Shown: positions 20,310-31,906, numbered from the stretch's first letter. The stretch: 64,000 nucleotides of DNA from Megaustenia siamemsis (GCA_032433765.1 JAVIAB010000160.1:31895121-31959120); one strand, 5' to 3'. Notes: generated from the letters alone by a model not told the origin. Made by a program: numbers and translations.

Positions 20310-21562
20310 CCTGTTGTATAGAACTCCAAACAGGTCGTTGTAGACATAACACCCTTCTAGACAGAACTCCAAACAGATCGTTGTAGACATAACACCCTTC
20401 TAGATAGAACTACAAACAGGTCGTTATAGACATAACACCCTTCTAGATAGAACTCCAAACAGGTCGTTGTAGACATAACACCCTTCTAGATAGAACTACA
20501 AACAGGTCGTTGTAGACATAACACCCTTCTAGATAGAACTCCAAACAGGTCGTTGTAGACATAACACCCTTCTAGATAGAACTTCAAACAGGTCGTTGTA
20601 GACATAACACCCTTCTAGATAGAACTACAAACAGGTCGTTATAGACATAACACCCTTCTAGATAGAACTCCAAACAGGTCGTTGTAGACATAACACCCTT
20701 CTAGATAGAACTTCAAACAGGTCGTTGTAGACATAACACCCTTCTAGATAGAACTCCAAACAGGTCGTTGTAGACATAACACCCTTCTAGATAGAACTCC
20801 AAACAGGTCGTTGAAGACATAACACCCTTCTAGATAGAACTCCAAACAGGTCGTTATAGACATAACACCCTTCTAGATAGAACTCCAAACAGGTCGTTGT
20901 AGACATAACACCCTTCTAGATAGAACTCCAAACAGGTCGTTGTAGACATAACACCCTTCTAGATAGAACTCTAAACAGGTCGTTGTAGACATAACACCCT
21001 TCTAGACAGAACTCCAAACAGGTCATCGAGGACATAACACCCGTTCTATAGAACTCCGAACAGGTCATAGTAGATATAACACACACCTCACTGAAATCTG
21101 AACAGGTCATTGTAACCATAACACCCAAAGTAGGCAGAACTCTAAACAGGTCATTGTAACCATAACACCCAAGTAGGCAGAACTCTAAACAGGTCATTGT
21201 ACCCATAACACCCAGGTAGGCAGAACTCTAAACGGGTTATTGTAACCATAACACCCAAGTAGGCACAACTCTAAACAGGTCATTGTAACCATAACACCCA
21301 AGTAGGCACAACTCTAAACAGGTCATTGTAACCATAACATCCAAGTAGGCAGTACTCTAAACAGGTCATTGTAACCATAACACCCAAGTAGGCAGAACTC
21401 TAAACAGGTCATTGTAACTATAACACCCAAATAGGCAGAACTCTAAACAGGTCATTGTAACCATAACATCCAAGTAGGCAGAACTCTAAACAGGTCATTG
21501 TAACCATAACACCCAAGTAGGCAGAACTCTAAACAGGTCATTGTAGACGCAACACCCACCTA
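20310..21562. repeat. 43-bp satellite with two subfamilies
   Basis: About 29 tandem units of 43 bp. Up to about 21020 units read tagatagaactccaaacagg with tcgttgtagacataacaccc. From about 21110 they read gtaggcagaactctaaacag with gtcattgtaaccataacacc, and a short transition lies between. The founding unit is ordinary 3'-flank sequence of the GPCR locus: locus B has only about two degenerate units (near 48220-48290). So the expansion took place in locus A after duplication. Confidence 0.93.
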
Positions 21563-21850
21563 GATCTTGTCTCTTCTTGTTTGTCTAAAAATCGTGTGTG
21601 TCTTAAATAACACCACTGCTCCTAAATTTGATTTTCGCTCACCCGACACACTTCCCAGAGGCCAACCTTGAACCTCTTAACTGACCACTCTTTTGAGTAG
21701 ATATCATCAACTCGCGACATAACTATACTTAACCCTTAACCCTATTTGCGATCTTAAGCTATCGTTCCATTACATGTGTAATCCAATTACAAATATGGCA
21801 CTCAACAGTACAAACCAATCTAGTCAAGGTGATACAAATGCAAATATCAT
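21563..21850. other. No recognisable gene
   Basis: Unique sequence after the 43-bp array, ending at the (CAT)n tail of a reverse-strand LINE. Confidence 0.55.
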
Positions 21851-22087
21851 CATCATCATTGAGTGCCGTCTCCGCAACGAAGGTTGGCTACCATGGAGCG
21901 CCATTCTGCTCTATCTCTTGCTTTGATGGTGCAGGTTGTCATCGGTTGATTTGTCCATCTTTTGATGTTACTCGTCCATGTTAATCTTGGTCTGCCTCTG
22001 CCTCTTTTACCTTGTATTTTCCCCTCCTGGATTACTTTCAGTAGGCTGTTGTGTCTTTTAACATGGCCCAAGAATCGCATTTGTCTT
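21851..22087 (-). mobile_element. LINE-2 C-terminal fragment
   Basis: The minus strand reads RQMRFLGHVKRHNSLLKV, then GKRGRGRPRLTW and a C-terminal tail ending CGDGTQ, followed by an (ATG)n terminus. It is the best-preserved version of the coding segment that became the 38-bp minisatellite at 41930. It is 5'-truncated. Confidence 0.8.
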
Positions 22088-22270
22088 AAAAAATATAATG
22101 CAAATATAGGCAATGGAAAAGCTGAAGAAGTGCGATTGGTAATCGTGGTGTAGGAGAAACGTGACAAACTGACTCAATGGGTAAGAATGCACAACATGAT
22201 GGTAGGAACTACCTGGTTACTATAATACTCCAATTGTTTTGGGAAGTGTAAAAAGAAATCAAATAGATAG
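22088..22270 (+). mobile_element. LINE endonuclease fragment
   Basis: The plus strand reads NANIGNGKAEE then DKLTQWVRMHNMMVGTTW, the block following the DxN motif of LINE apurinic-type endonucleases (GDxNAxxGxG). It has the same order as 63689-63800 and is separated from its RT domain. Confidence 0.6.
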
Positions 22271-22910
22271 CCGTGTAATGAAATTGACTCATCATCATCA
22301 TACACCCTGCCGGTTGGCGTAGGCGATCATGTCCCTCCAATTTCTTCTATCCACCGTGCATTGTATCAGTTCTGTTGTTGACTGTTTTCTGTGCCATGAC
22401 TCCAAGCTATCCAGTATTTTCTCTCTTTGTCGTCCGCGATCTCTCTTTCCTTTTATTTTGCCAGTTGTAACCAAATATTCCAACTTTCCTCTTCTCATGA
22501 TGTGCCTGAAAAATGTCGATTGCTTCTTTCTGATGTTTTTAAGAGCTCACTTTTTGTGTTGGCCTCTGTGAGAACTTCCTCATTGGTCTTTTTATCTGTC
22601 CAGGGAACTTTCAACATTCTTCTGAGAAAACCCATCTCTGTGGCCTCTAATCGTCTTTTCATTTGTTTGTCTACTGTCCATGACTCGCTTCCATAGGTCA
22701 GAATTGGTTCTATATAGCACCGATGAACTCTCTTTCTCATTTTTATTGACATAGATTTGTTGCACAAGATATTTTTAATTTTCTGAAATGCTATTTTGGC
22801 CTGAGCTATTCTGCTTTTTATTTCTGTGGTGCATCTCCCATCTGATGTAATTATTGTGCCCAAGTATTGAAACGTACTTTTTTCAGGTTTGTCTCGTTTA
22901 TTTTAATAAA
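22271..22910 (-). mobile_element. LINE-2 RT C-terminal fragment
   Basis: Minus strand, two frames joined by a shift near 22495: LGTIITSDGRCTTEIKSRIA, LTYGSESWTVDKQMKRRLEA, GFLRRMLKVPWTDKKTNEEV, then MRRGKLEYLVTTGKIKGKRD and a tail ending YANRQGV. The 3' terminus is (ATG)n (seen as tcatcatcatcat on the plus strand). It is 5'-truncated just upstream of FQYLG. Confidence 0.85.
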
Positions 22911-22929
22911 ATATAAAATAACAAAAAAG

Positions 22930-24920
22930 AGCCGCAGTTAACATCAAGTTAAATTTATACCTATTTAAATCAGACAAGAAGGCACATGTAACGTCATAAT
23001 ACAAATAAAACATCACAGTTCAGAGCATGTAAATAATGATATAATAAATTCAACGCACATATGAACAATCAGAAGCCGCAATAGCTCAGTGGTTAGTGAA
23101 CTGGACTACAAAAGACAAGGGGTAGGGTTCGATCCCAACCGACGGCTTCCGGGTTCACCCAGCCTTAAATGGGTACCGGATTTTTTTCTGGGAAAGTAAA
23201 GCAGCACGGGCGTAATACCGACCACATTACCCCAAAAATCATGTGCTGAAGGTCTGTAAAATATAGGGTCACTAACACCATATTCCCCTATATGACACTT
23301 GGCGTGACGGGGGGGGGGGGGTACTTTACTTGTTTTACATATGAACAATCAGAAATTGCCAAAGAAATCACTAATATAAATAACTAATGAGATTACTCTA
23401 CCACCATTGAAGAAAACTACATTGAAAAAAAAGAATGACTGATGATATTTTACAATTATTGCACACAGGAAAAACAAATTATAAATGCGAAGGCGAATAC
23501 AAAAGATTAAATAGCGAAATAGCAAGCAAATGCAAACAATCGAAAGAAGCATGACTAAAGAGAAATATAAAGAGATTGAAATTCAGCAAAAAATAGATGC
23601 TAATATTACCCACAAATAAATTGATGAATTAACAGAAAGAAAAACATGATGAATGACTGGTTGTTTTGTGGCTGTGACGACACAACGTAAATGACTGACA
23701 GAATAGAGAGAAAATACAATTACAGATGTCCAGATTAACACTTGTGTTCAAGACTTCATGTGATGACTCGAAAACACAGTCTTGATTACGATCAAAAAGT
23801 GTATCATATCAGTTCATCTAGTTACACTTCACAAGCTCAACAGAATAATTCTCTTTCTTGCATAGAAAAGTCTCTCATCGCGAATGACGCTGGTAATTAC
23901 CGATTAGGAATCTATCAAACTATAAAACGTTATTGGACAATTTTATTTATGTCTTAAAGAAACTACCAGTGGTATGATACCGTTTATGTTCTGTAAGAAA
24001 ATCAACATACCTTTTTTTGGCGAGTCACTTGTTATATAATATAACTTCTGTGCATAATTTGTAACTAACAATTTGCCTTGATGATTCTGTATATTCCTTG
24101 CTGATCTCTCTGAAAATCCAAAAGAATTTCCCTGAAAATTAACAGATTGTTATGCTAAATACAAAATCACACTAGAACTCTCTATGAATGATCATCTGAA
24201 TATAATCAATCACCTTATAAGATATTTCTCTGAATATATCCAATCGTACGGTGTTCGAAACTCGCGGTAGACAGAAAGGATTTTTTTTCTATCGGGGGTG
24301 AAATAACAATTTTAGTCTCACACGTCATGGCGACTGCTTTGACCAAGCGGCCTTTATCCCTTTAGTTCTATCGTGAGCTCCCGACATACATCAGCAATAG
24401 TACTATGTGTCGTAAAGATATTTTTTTTTTCCCTCCGAAGTCTTAAAACGGCTTCCTTAAAAGGAGAGCTCAGACAAGTTTAACAATACTGGTTATTTTC
24501 CGTTGTCAATCCTTATAATCATAGCACCCCAATGGCTGATATATGCAAACAGTTTAAAATACGGTGCTCACCTAATTAATATCAAAGCTGTGTTACAACA
24601 AAAGCGCACAGATGTAACATATCAAACGTTTTCTACACGTCTCTCCTTAATTATTGTTTGACCGAAATCTTGGATTTTAAACAGTTTGAAATCAAAGAAG
24701 GAATGATTGTTGAAGAAACAAGGAAGACTAAGAGAAGCATAGAGAAAATTTATCGAGAAACCAGAAGTAACGATTCAAGGTAATGCGGAAGGATCGTAAA
24801 TACTCACAGAAGAAGTGGAGGATGGATTGCGAAACATGAAAATAGGAAAATCACCTGTATCATATAATATTTTTTTTTGTAAACTCAATCTGAGTCGGGT
24901 GATAGCAAAGTAACAATATT
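22930..24920 (+). repeat. R1 dispersed repeat, copy 2 (longest)
   Basis: Most complete R1. The 5' part (acatcacagttcagagcatg) matches 31585. Then comes LINE linker coding sequence (MTDDILQLLHTG, CKQSKEAW), about 1 kb of AT-rich non-coding DNA, and then LINE sequence again (EEVEDGLRNMKIGKSPVSYN, just upstream of RT). Aligned parts recur at 12795, 31540/36208 and 48885. The non-coding block sits inside what should be one LINE reading frame. SINE-A copy 4 is inserted in its 5' part. Confidence 0.7.
23075..23336 (+). mobile_element. SINE-A copy 4, perfect 18-bp TSD
   Basis: Complete SINE-A from gccgcaatagctcagtggtt to the tail gtactttacttgtttt. It is flanked by acatatgaacaatcagaa on both sides (23057-23074, 23337-23354) without a mismatch. 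An 11-12 base G run lies in the 3' part. Perfect TSD and good body match make it the youngest-looking SINE in the window. Confidence 0.95.
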
Positions 24921-25074
24921 GTATGTAACTTAAAAAGTTGGCTATGTGTCCGTGTAGATAAACACAAATGTTATATATTATTGGGGGCCGCGAGTAGAGC
25001 AGCAGAGAACTTCTAACATAAACATTAAATTGAACCTAGTAGCTAAATTGACCACCAATAATGCAGAGTGAAGT

Positions 25075-25334
25075 AAAAAAGTAAAGTAAAGTACCCCCGT
25101 CACGCCAAGTGGCGTATAGGGAATATGGTATTAGTGACCATAAATTTTAGAGACCTTCAGCACATGATTTTTGGGTAATGTTGTCGGTATTACGCCCATA
25201 CCGCTTCACTTTCCCAGAAAAAATCCGGTACCCATTTTAGGCTGGATGAACCCGGAAGCCGTCGGTTGGGATCGAACCCCACCCCTTGTCCTTTGTAAAC
25301 CAGTTCACTAACCACTGAGCTGTCGTGGCTCCCT
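25075..25334 (-). mobile_element. SINE-A copy 5 with TSD
   Basis: Reverse SINE-A flanked by agagtgaagt (25065-25074, 25335-25344). It sits at the 5' edge of a LINE-2 fragment and immediately left of a SINE-B copy. Confidence 0.88.
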
Positions 25335-25360
25335 AGAGTGAAGTGGAGGAGACATTTTTT

Positions 25361-25677
25361 TTTTTGACCTGCTTTTACCTCTAACGAAGTCCCTATAGAA
25401 TAGGAACTGAATTTTGCGCGTTAATCAATTTTTCCCTGGCAGCCGTGTGAACAGGGGTCCCTCGCCGCACAGGCAGATAACTCCGACTTCGGAGGTACTC
25501 ATATTTTTTTCCGTCGATGAGTAATTGACGTTCAAGCCGGGTCTCGCTGCTGAGACCAGGGGTGGTTGCCGCAGAGAGAAATCATAAATAAAAATCCCAA
25601 CCGGTGTAACCAGGATTTGAACCCACAACCTCTCTGTCTCGAGGCCGGCGTCTTGCCTCGAGACCAATCAGTCCCCC
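25361..25677 (-). mobile_element. SINE-B copy 3 in LINE-2
   Basis: Full-length reverse SINE-B. It interrupts the LINE-2 frame between EVEE (25338-25352) and IQHMKRGKAPGPG (from 25697). No clean TSD is visible; the flanking gaggagac and gagaaggc are only partly alike. SINE-B copy 1 sits a few dozen codons further into the same conserved LINE block. Confidence 0.8.
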
Positions 25678-25689
25678 GAGAAGGCAATT

Positions 25690-26750
25690 CAACACATGAA
25701 AAGAGGTAAAGCTCCAGGTCCCGGCAATATAACAATCAAACAGGTAAATGCATTAGGAGAGCTGGGAGTATAAGTCATAACAAAACTACTTAATGACATA
25801 TGTAACACTGGACACATACCTGAAGATCTACGAAAATCTAGCTTTGTAGCCATAACGAAAAAGTCGGGCGCTAATGATTGTGAAGATCGTTGCGCTATTA
25901 GTCTCATGGGCCATATGACGGAAATATTACTAAGTATCATCACGAGACGTGTACGGGACAAAATAAAACCAGAAATAAGTGAGGAACAATGGGGATTTGT
26001 GGAATGAAAGGGCACCAATAATGCAAATTCATCCTGAGAACTTTGATTGAAAGAGCTATAGAGGTAAAGAAAGATCTATATATGTGCTTTATATACTACA
26101 CAAAGGCATTTTACAAAGTACAGAATATGGAAATAGTCAATATACTGCAGAAATTAAACATTGATGGCATTGATCTGCTAGTCATTAAAAACATGTAAAA
26201 AAAAGTAAAGTACCCCCGTCACGCCAAGTGGCGTATAGGGAAATATGGTGTTAGTGACCCTATATTTTACAGACCTTCAGCACATGATTTTTGGGGTAAT
26301 GTGGTCAGTATTACGCCCGTGCTGATTTACTTTCCCAGAAAAAATCCGGTACCCATTTAAGGCTGGGTGAACCCGGAAGCCGTCGGTTGGGATCGAACCC
26401 TACCCCTTGTCCGTGGTAGTCCAGTTCACTAACCACTGAGCTATCGCGGCTCCCACATTAAAAACATGTACTGGCAACAAACATACCACCATAAAAAAAA
26501 ATAACAACCAAACAGAACAATTCCAATGTATAAAACAAGTCAGACAAGGTTGTGTTCTTCGCCGGATTTGTTTTCACTTTACAGTGAGAATATTATGAGA
26601 TCAATAGTAGATATAAAAGGAATTTAAGTCAACAGTCACAATAATATAGACAATTTGCGATGTGCTGATAACACAGTCTTAATAGTTGAGGCAGAATGAA
26701 CTACAAGAAATGATATATGTATATGGCGTTTGACGTCTTGACATACGGTT
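25690..26750 (+). mobile_element. LINE-2 RT domain fragment
   Basis: Several frames with stops: IQHMKRGKAPGPGNIT, LMGHMTEILLSIITRRVRDK, KPEISEEQWGFVE, YTKAFYKVQ (motif A region, degenerate), LLVIKNMYWQQTYHHK (split by SINE-A copy 6), and LRCADNTVLIVEAE (degenerate FADD box). It is not functional. Confidence 0.75.
26198..26455 (-). mobile_element. SINE-A copy 6, perfect TSD, inside RT
   Basis: Reverse SINE-A flanked by cattaaaaacatgta (26183-26197, 26456-26470), 15 bp with no mismatch. It splits the LINE-2 RT codons for VIKNMYWQQ, so it is younger than that LINE copy. Confidence 0.95.
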
Positions 26751-26759
26751 GGTAGCAAG

Positions 26760-28245
26760 CAATCTTGATAAGTCAGTAGTTTGGTAAAGCATTAGTGTCT
26801 CATACTGGATGCTGCTTTACTGAACATTTTTTCTCGTGGCTGAATTTGCCTATTCTGGACAGACAGATCCATCCACAGAACGAGCAAGGTGTACCCGCGG
26901 TACCCGGCCTTGTCTCCTTCCTCTTGCGCATTTTGTCTTCTGAATTTGACATCAGCACTGTCTGGAAAGTTGCTGTGCCATTTTTTTTTTATGTTTGCTT
27001 TCCATGTACCACGATCAGCAGCCACATTTTCGCAGTTCTTTTCACTTATAGAAAATTCCCTCAAGGAAGCCCTGCAAGCATCCTTATATCTCAGCACTGG
27101 TCTGCCCTTTGGTCTCTTTCCACCCTTTAGTTCGCCATACAATATTTGTTTGGGAATACGATTGTTTGCCATTCTTCTTATATGATCCAGCCACCTTAGT
27201 CTACGAATCCTAAGTGTTGCCATGATCGATGGGAGTTTAGTCATTATAAGACATTCGAGTTAGTTACTTTGTTTCTGCCATTTAATGTTCATAATCTTGC
27301 GAAGGCGATGTACATGAAAGTTGTTAAACTTTTTCTCCTGCCACGTATAGGTAGCCCAAGTATCTGATCCGTATAGAAGTACACAACTTTGGTAAATTTG
27401 AATATTAGTCCTGAGTATTAAATTGGTGTTGGCCCATGATCTATCTTTAAGTTTGCCAAATGTGGAAGCTGTCTTTCCGATTCTGGAATTTATTTCTTCT
27501 TCAAGGGAGACATTGCTTGCGACCGTAGAACCGAGATAGGTGAACTTTCTCCCAGGTTCAAGGAGTATGTTATTTAATGATATAGCTGCGGGGCTGGCTA
27601 CACCTTGTTCAAGCACCACAGTCTTCTGGATACTTATTGATAGGGAGAATAATTCACATGGTCTAGCTAGATTATCAATCATTGGCTGCAGGACGGATTC
27701 ATCGTGAGCAACCAGTGCTGCATCATCAGCGAATAGAAGCTGCTTGATTAGGGTCTCAGTTGTTTTTTATGTTGACCTTAGATGTGCAAGACTGAATAAG
27801 GAGCCGTCAGATCGTGTACGGATGTAGATGTATCCAGAGACGGTTTCAAACGCATTGTGTAGAAGGGCAGCGATAAATATGCCGAATAGAGTAGGGGCAA
27901 GGACACATCCTTGACTCCACAGCTCATCTCAAAGGGCTGGGAAGATCTACCGTCGAACTGGATGATAGCAGACATATTGTTGTGAAACGACTTGATCAGA
28001 TTAAGTAATGTAGGAGGGCAGCCAACATTTTCCAGCACCTTGTATAGACCTGCTCTGTCACTGTGTCAAACGTCTTGGTGAGATCAACAAAGGCTATAGA
28101 TAGTGGTCTTCTCTGTTCCTTGCATTTTTCTTGCAACTGGCGAAGAGTAAAAACCATATCGGTGGTTGACTGTCCAGCTCTAAACGCATTCGATGCCGCT
28201 ATACTTTGGAAAATCGCCTCATAGTCCAGTATGGTTCGCTGACAC
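26760..28245 (-). mobile_element. L2/CR1-like LINE fragment with zinc-finger tail
   Basis: The minus strand runs from GQSTTDMVFTLRQLQEKCKE and SIAFVDLTKTFDTV (RT motif A) through KFTYLGSTVASNVSLEEEIN to RRLRWLDHIRRMANNRIPKQ, a GKRPKGRPVLRYKD block, and then a C-terminal zinc-finger segment. A one-base shift near 26890 moves the finger (CSFCGWICLSRIGKFSHEKK then C) out of the main frame. The FADD box region is lost or degenerate. The clade is inferred from the C-terminal architecture. Confidence 0.75.
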
Positions 28246-28249
28246 CACG

Positions 28250-28890
28250 AGACATGAATGTATCACACTCATACACATAGTTTCCTTTTGGTTCCTCCTT
28301 CCCTTTTGCATAGCCTTCTCTACTGCCCATATTTGGGCTCTTTGGTCTATCTACTATGCCATGTTATTTATAGTTCTCCTCTTCTAGTCCCCAATGAGAC
28401 ACTTCGGTGTTCTCCTCTATACCTTTTTCTGTGCTCCTTACCCCTCATTTGTTTTTATTGTACTCTCAGACATCTCACTCTTACCATCTTTTGAGCACCT
28501 GTTAGTCTACTGTTCTATTATTTCTCCTTTGTGTTTGCACACTGACCCCGGTGTGAACTCCTATGGTTCTGTGTGCATTTGCGCACATTTCTGCACGTTT
28601 CTGCACATTCACGACAGTCACACTCAGGTTACCATTTCCTTTTCATTTTGACCTCGGTCTGACACACAGGGAAGACATTTTTATTTTCTTTAACATATTT
28701 CGATTATTTTTGTTTTGGATGTTTCGTTATTGGCTAGCTATGTAGGATTAGTTTTACTTACATATCCGTGTGTGTGTTTTTTTTTGTTTGTTCCTGCTGA
28801 AGGCCTATTGGGCCGAAACGTCGTTTAATCTGTGTCGTCTACATATCGCGTATAGCTTCTAACATACCATTTTATCTATTTTTTTAATTT
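28250..28890 (+). other. Possible Penelope-like terminal region
   Basis: T-rich sequence with only weak open frames. It ends in ctgctgaaggcctattgggc followed by cgaaacgtcgtttaatc. The core resembles hammerhead ribozyme box I (CUGANGA, here with the last A missing), a short stem and GAAA. Such cores are known from Penelope-like element terminal repeats. No RT of that class is present here. Confidence 0.3.
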
Positions 28891-28899
28891 TAGCTCTAA

Positions 28900-29990
28900 A
28901 CGCACACTGGGACTCAGGAAGGATACGTTCTGCCTAATGAATGATTCAATCAAGAAATGATAGACATAATAGTAAAAGAAAACAACAAGAAAGGTCCAAG
29001 TCTGAATAATAGGAAAACAGAATTAATGGTCATATCGAAGAAAGAATCATTACCATCCTGCAGCAAAAAAAAAAATAAATAAACAGGACAAATCTGAAAC
29101 AAGTGCAACGCGTCAAATACTTGACAACAATAATAACATCAGACGGAAGATTTACCACAGAAATTAAAAGCAGAATAGCTCAGGTCACAACAGCATTTCA
29201 GAAATTGAAACCTATAGGGAAATGAGGAGAATTTTGTGGAAGAAAAAGAAGTCAAACAAACAAGTTCTAAATGAGGAGAATTTTGTGGAAGAAAAAGAAG
29301 TCAAACAAACAAGTTCTAAATGAGGAGAATTTTGTGGAAGAAAAAGACGTCAAACAAACAAGTTCTAAATGAGGAGAATTTTGTGGAAGAAAAAGAAGTC
29401 AAACAAACAAGTTCTAAATGAGGAGAATTTTGTGGAAGAAAAAGAAGTCAAACAAACAAGTTCTAAATGAGGAGAATTTTGTGGAAGAAAAAGAAGTCAA
29501 ACAAACAAGTTCTAAATGAGGAGAATTTTGTGGAAGAAAAAGAAGTCAAACAAACAAGTTCTAAATGAGGAGAATTTTGTGGAAGAAAAAGACGTCAAAC
29601 AAACAAGTTCTAAATGAGGAGAATTTTGTGGAAGAAAAAGAAGTCAAACAAACAAGTTCTAAATCAGCTGAAAATGAAAAAAAAAAAATTACGTAACATA
29701 ATTTGAGAAAGACAACCAAACTTTTTTGGGATATGTGAAGATACACTTAACACCACTAAAAGTCTTATTGGAAGGGAAGGTACAAGCAGTGGCAGACCAA
29801 GACTAAAGTAAACTGATAACAGCAAAAGGAGGACAGGCGAACCTATTACAACATGCATTAAGATAAGAGATAGAGTCAAATGGCGCTCCATCGTAGCCAA
29901 CCTTCAATGTGCAGATTGCACAAAATGAATTAAAGATACACAAGAATAGAACCTAACGACTAACCTGTTGAAGGTAAACTGCGACACTCG
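28900..29990 (+). mobile_element. LINE-2 fragment containing a 49-bp minisatellite
   Basis: Blocks in order: EMIDIIVKENNKKGPSLNNR, SGHNSISEIE, MRRILWKKKKSNKQVL (expanded nine times), LRNII, then a degenerate FFGYVKIHLTPLKVLLEGKV and the LINE-2 3' end (agaacctaacgactaacctg). The same end is found at 43450-43480. It is frameshifted throughout. Confidence 0.75.
29222..29662. repeat. 49-bp minisatellite, 9 copies, derived from LINE-2
   Basis: Near-identical units begin atgaggagaattttgtggaa and continue gaaaaagaagtcaaacaaac. The unit encodes the LINE-2 segment MRRILWKKKKSNKQVL, whose unexpanded form (IYRKIGRIGWKKIKSNKEVL) is at 41775. The period is not a multiple of three, so the amplification did not preserve the frame. 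Confidence 0.95.
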
Positions 29991-30309
29991 ATACAAGGGA
30001 GCGAAATTGTGTGTACGACTTTTTTGTGTGCTACGTCATCATAATGGTTCATCGTATATCCCTAGACTCTAGATCGGCCGTACGCTAATCTTACGGTCGG
30101 TTGTTTGATGTGCGACGGGGATAATCTGACGACTAACTGTGTGTCTATATGTTCGGAATTTGAGTCAACAACGATGGCCTAACAGCCAGTTCTTCCCTGT
30201 GAATAATACAGTGAGTTCAAACGCAGAAAGGAATCTTTTTGCAGATCAGATCTTGCAGTCCAGTACAGCACCCAGACATTGAACGACCCCTGTCTGTGCA
30301 CACACCAAC
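29991..30309. other. No recognisable gene
   Basis: Unique sequence between the LINE-2 3' end and an hAT-type pseudogene. No domain seen. Confidence 0.5.
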
Positions 30310-31000
30310 ACAGTTAATTCTATTTCCTTCCATTAACGAATCAAATATTTGAAATAGATGCCGGTTTACTTGCAGATTTTATGTTTTTGCAAAAAAAGTG
30401 GTTCCACGCCAAACATTTTTTCATCTGTAATTCGTAGTTAGCAAATGAAGTTAGCATCAGTGTTTATGTCAGTGCTTCATCCAGCTGAAGAGCTAAATCA
30501 CCTTGTAGTTTTTGAATCAGCTGGTCATCGTCAGCTATCTCACATATTTAATGACTAATGGTGTTATCTGACAAGGTCACACTCAGCAGTTGTTTGGCAA
30601 CAGACTCGCCTATCATAACAGACAACATCTCAACTGCGGATGGTAAGATAAGGTCTTTTGTTAAGTGGTGAGGTTTCATGTTCTTTGCTACAAGATCAAG
30701 AACTTGTAAGATGAGACCTTGAAGGAATCGTACCTTGCTTTGTGGAAATTGCTTTCTTTTAATTCATTTCTTTTAACTTCTGAGAAAAGTATTCACGTGG
30801 TTAGTCCACCCAACTAGCATGGACCAATTCCAAATGTCGTTTCAATTTACTGGGATGCTTGCACAGACCAGAACTGTATGACAAATGACACATTTTGGGC
30901 ACTCACTATTTTCTACAATTGTTGCTTGTAAATCCGACATTCAAGCAACTGTCGTCATACTTAACTCTTTTCCCGCAGTCTCAATTAATCTTTTAAACTG
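30310..31000 (-). pseudogene. ZBED/hAT transposase-derived pseudogene
   Basis: The minus strand, in several frames, carries HPSKLKRHLELVHAS (the second half of a BED-type zinc finger), VAKNMKPHHLTKDLILPSAV, MIGESVAKQLLSVTLSDNTI, LQGDLALQLDEALT and CLAWNHFFCKNIK. The order and spacing match ZBED5/FAM200-type proteins derived from hAT transposases. Stops and frameshifts are frequent, and the C-terminal dimerisation half is absent. It was probably a transposon copy rather than a domesticated gene. Confidence 0.7.
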
Positions 31001-31329
31001 TATGTTTCGCCAGATGATGCGTTTTTTTTAAAAATTCCTTCTTAAAAATGTATCCTTTGTGATTAGAAAACAGAACACAGACAAAATTTAAATGCAATTA
31101 ATTTCCATAAAATGAACATTCAAACTAATATTTTTCACTGCTGTGACTCGAATCCCCCTTTACCAAAGCGTTTGGCGGGAGAAAGTCCAAAGCCAGACTA
31201 TAGGGCGATAGTTATCGTTGATTGATGTCTGTGGTATCCTTTTGAGAACAACAGGAAATCAAGCACTTGACAACCACAGACACAAAACTTACACCGAATA
31301 AAACTGTTTTGCCGACCGTCAGCGAAAAG
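31001..31329. other. No recognisable gene
   Basis: AT-rich sequence; nothing recognised beyond the flanking elements. Confidence 0.45.
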
Positions 31330-31485
31330 AGGGAAAGTGAGATCTCAGGGGACATAGAGAAATAATATTAGACAGCTTGACATTGTGGTACAAGAGTGGT
31401 GAAGTTGATGAGTGGCATTGTGGGTAGAGGTTTGTAGAGAAATATCACCTACGCCGGGCATGGCACTTAATGATGATGATGATGA
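31330..31485 (+). mobile_element. LINE 3' end with (ATG)n tail
   Basis: Ends cctacgccgggcatggcact taatgatgatgatgatgaag. The same ending pattern (cgccaac..g.atggcac then ATG repeats) closes the LINE-2 copies at 39050, 22290, 53832 and 55000. Only the last part of the coding region remains. Confidence 0.6.
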
Positions 31486-31539
31486 AGATATCCGTGGAGC
31501 CAATAGCAGACGATTGCGTAGCACCTAGACTTGTGGAGC

Positions 31540-31859
31540 AGAGTTTGACGAGCACTGACATGTACCATAATAATAAAAATACAGTACAACATCACAGTTC
31601 AGAACACGTAAATTGTAATAGAATAAACACAACGTTTAGATTAACAATTATAAATTGTCTAAGGGACACTGCAACAAATAACTAAAGCGCTTCTACCCCC
31701 TGTATTGAAAAATGCAAGAAAAAAAGTATGACGGATGACATATTACAGTTAATGTACACATGAAAAAGAAATGAAAAGTGCGAAGATGGATGTAAAAGAT
31801 TACACAGCGAAATAGCAAACAAGTGCAAACAATCAAAAGAGGCATGACTAAACAGAAAT
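31540..31859 (+). repeat. R1 copy 3, left part
   Basis: Matches the 5' portion of R1 copy 2 (acatcacagttcagaacacg, then the MTDDILQLM linker codons). It stops at agaaat (31854-31859), where an I-clade LINE is inserted, and resumes at 36208 with the same agaaat. Confidence 0.75.
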
Positions 31860-31893
<34 letters not shown>

Positions 31894-31906
31894 GATCAAG
31901 ACTCAA

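Noticed and set aside
20310..21562. CRISPR array
   Set aside because: Repeats are head-to-tail without unique spacers and the context is animal nuclear DNA. The same applies to the other arrays.
28193..28745. Cluster of 60-86 codon forward frames
   Set aside because: Overlapping frames in T/C-rich DNA with Phe/Leu/Ser bias; typical of chance openness.
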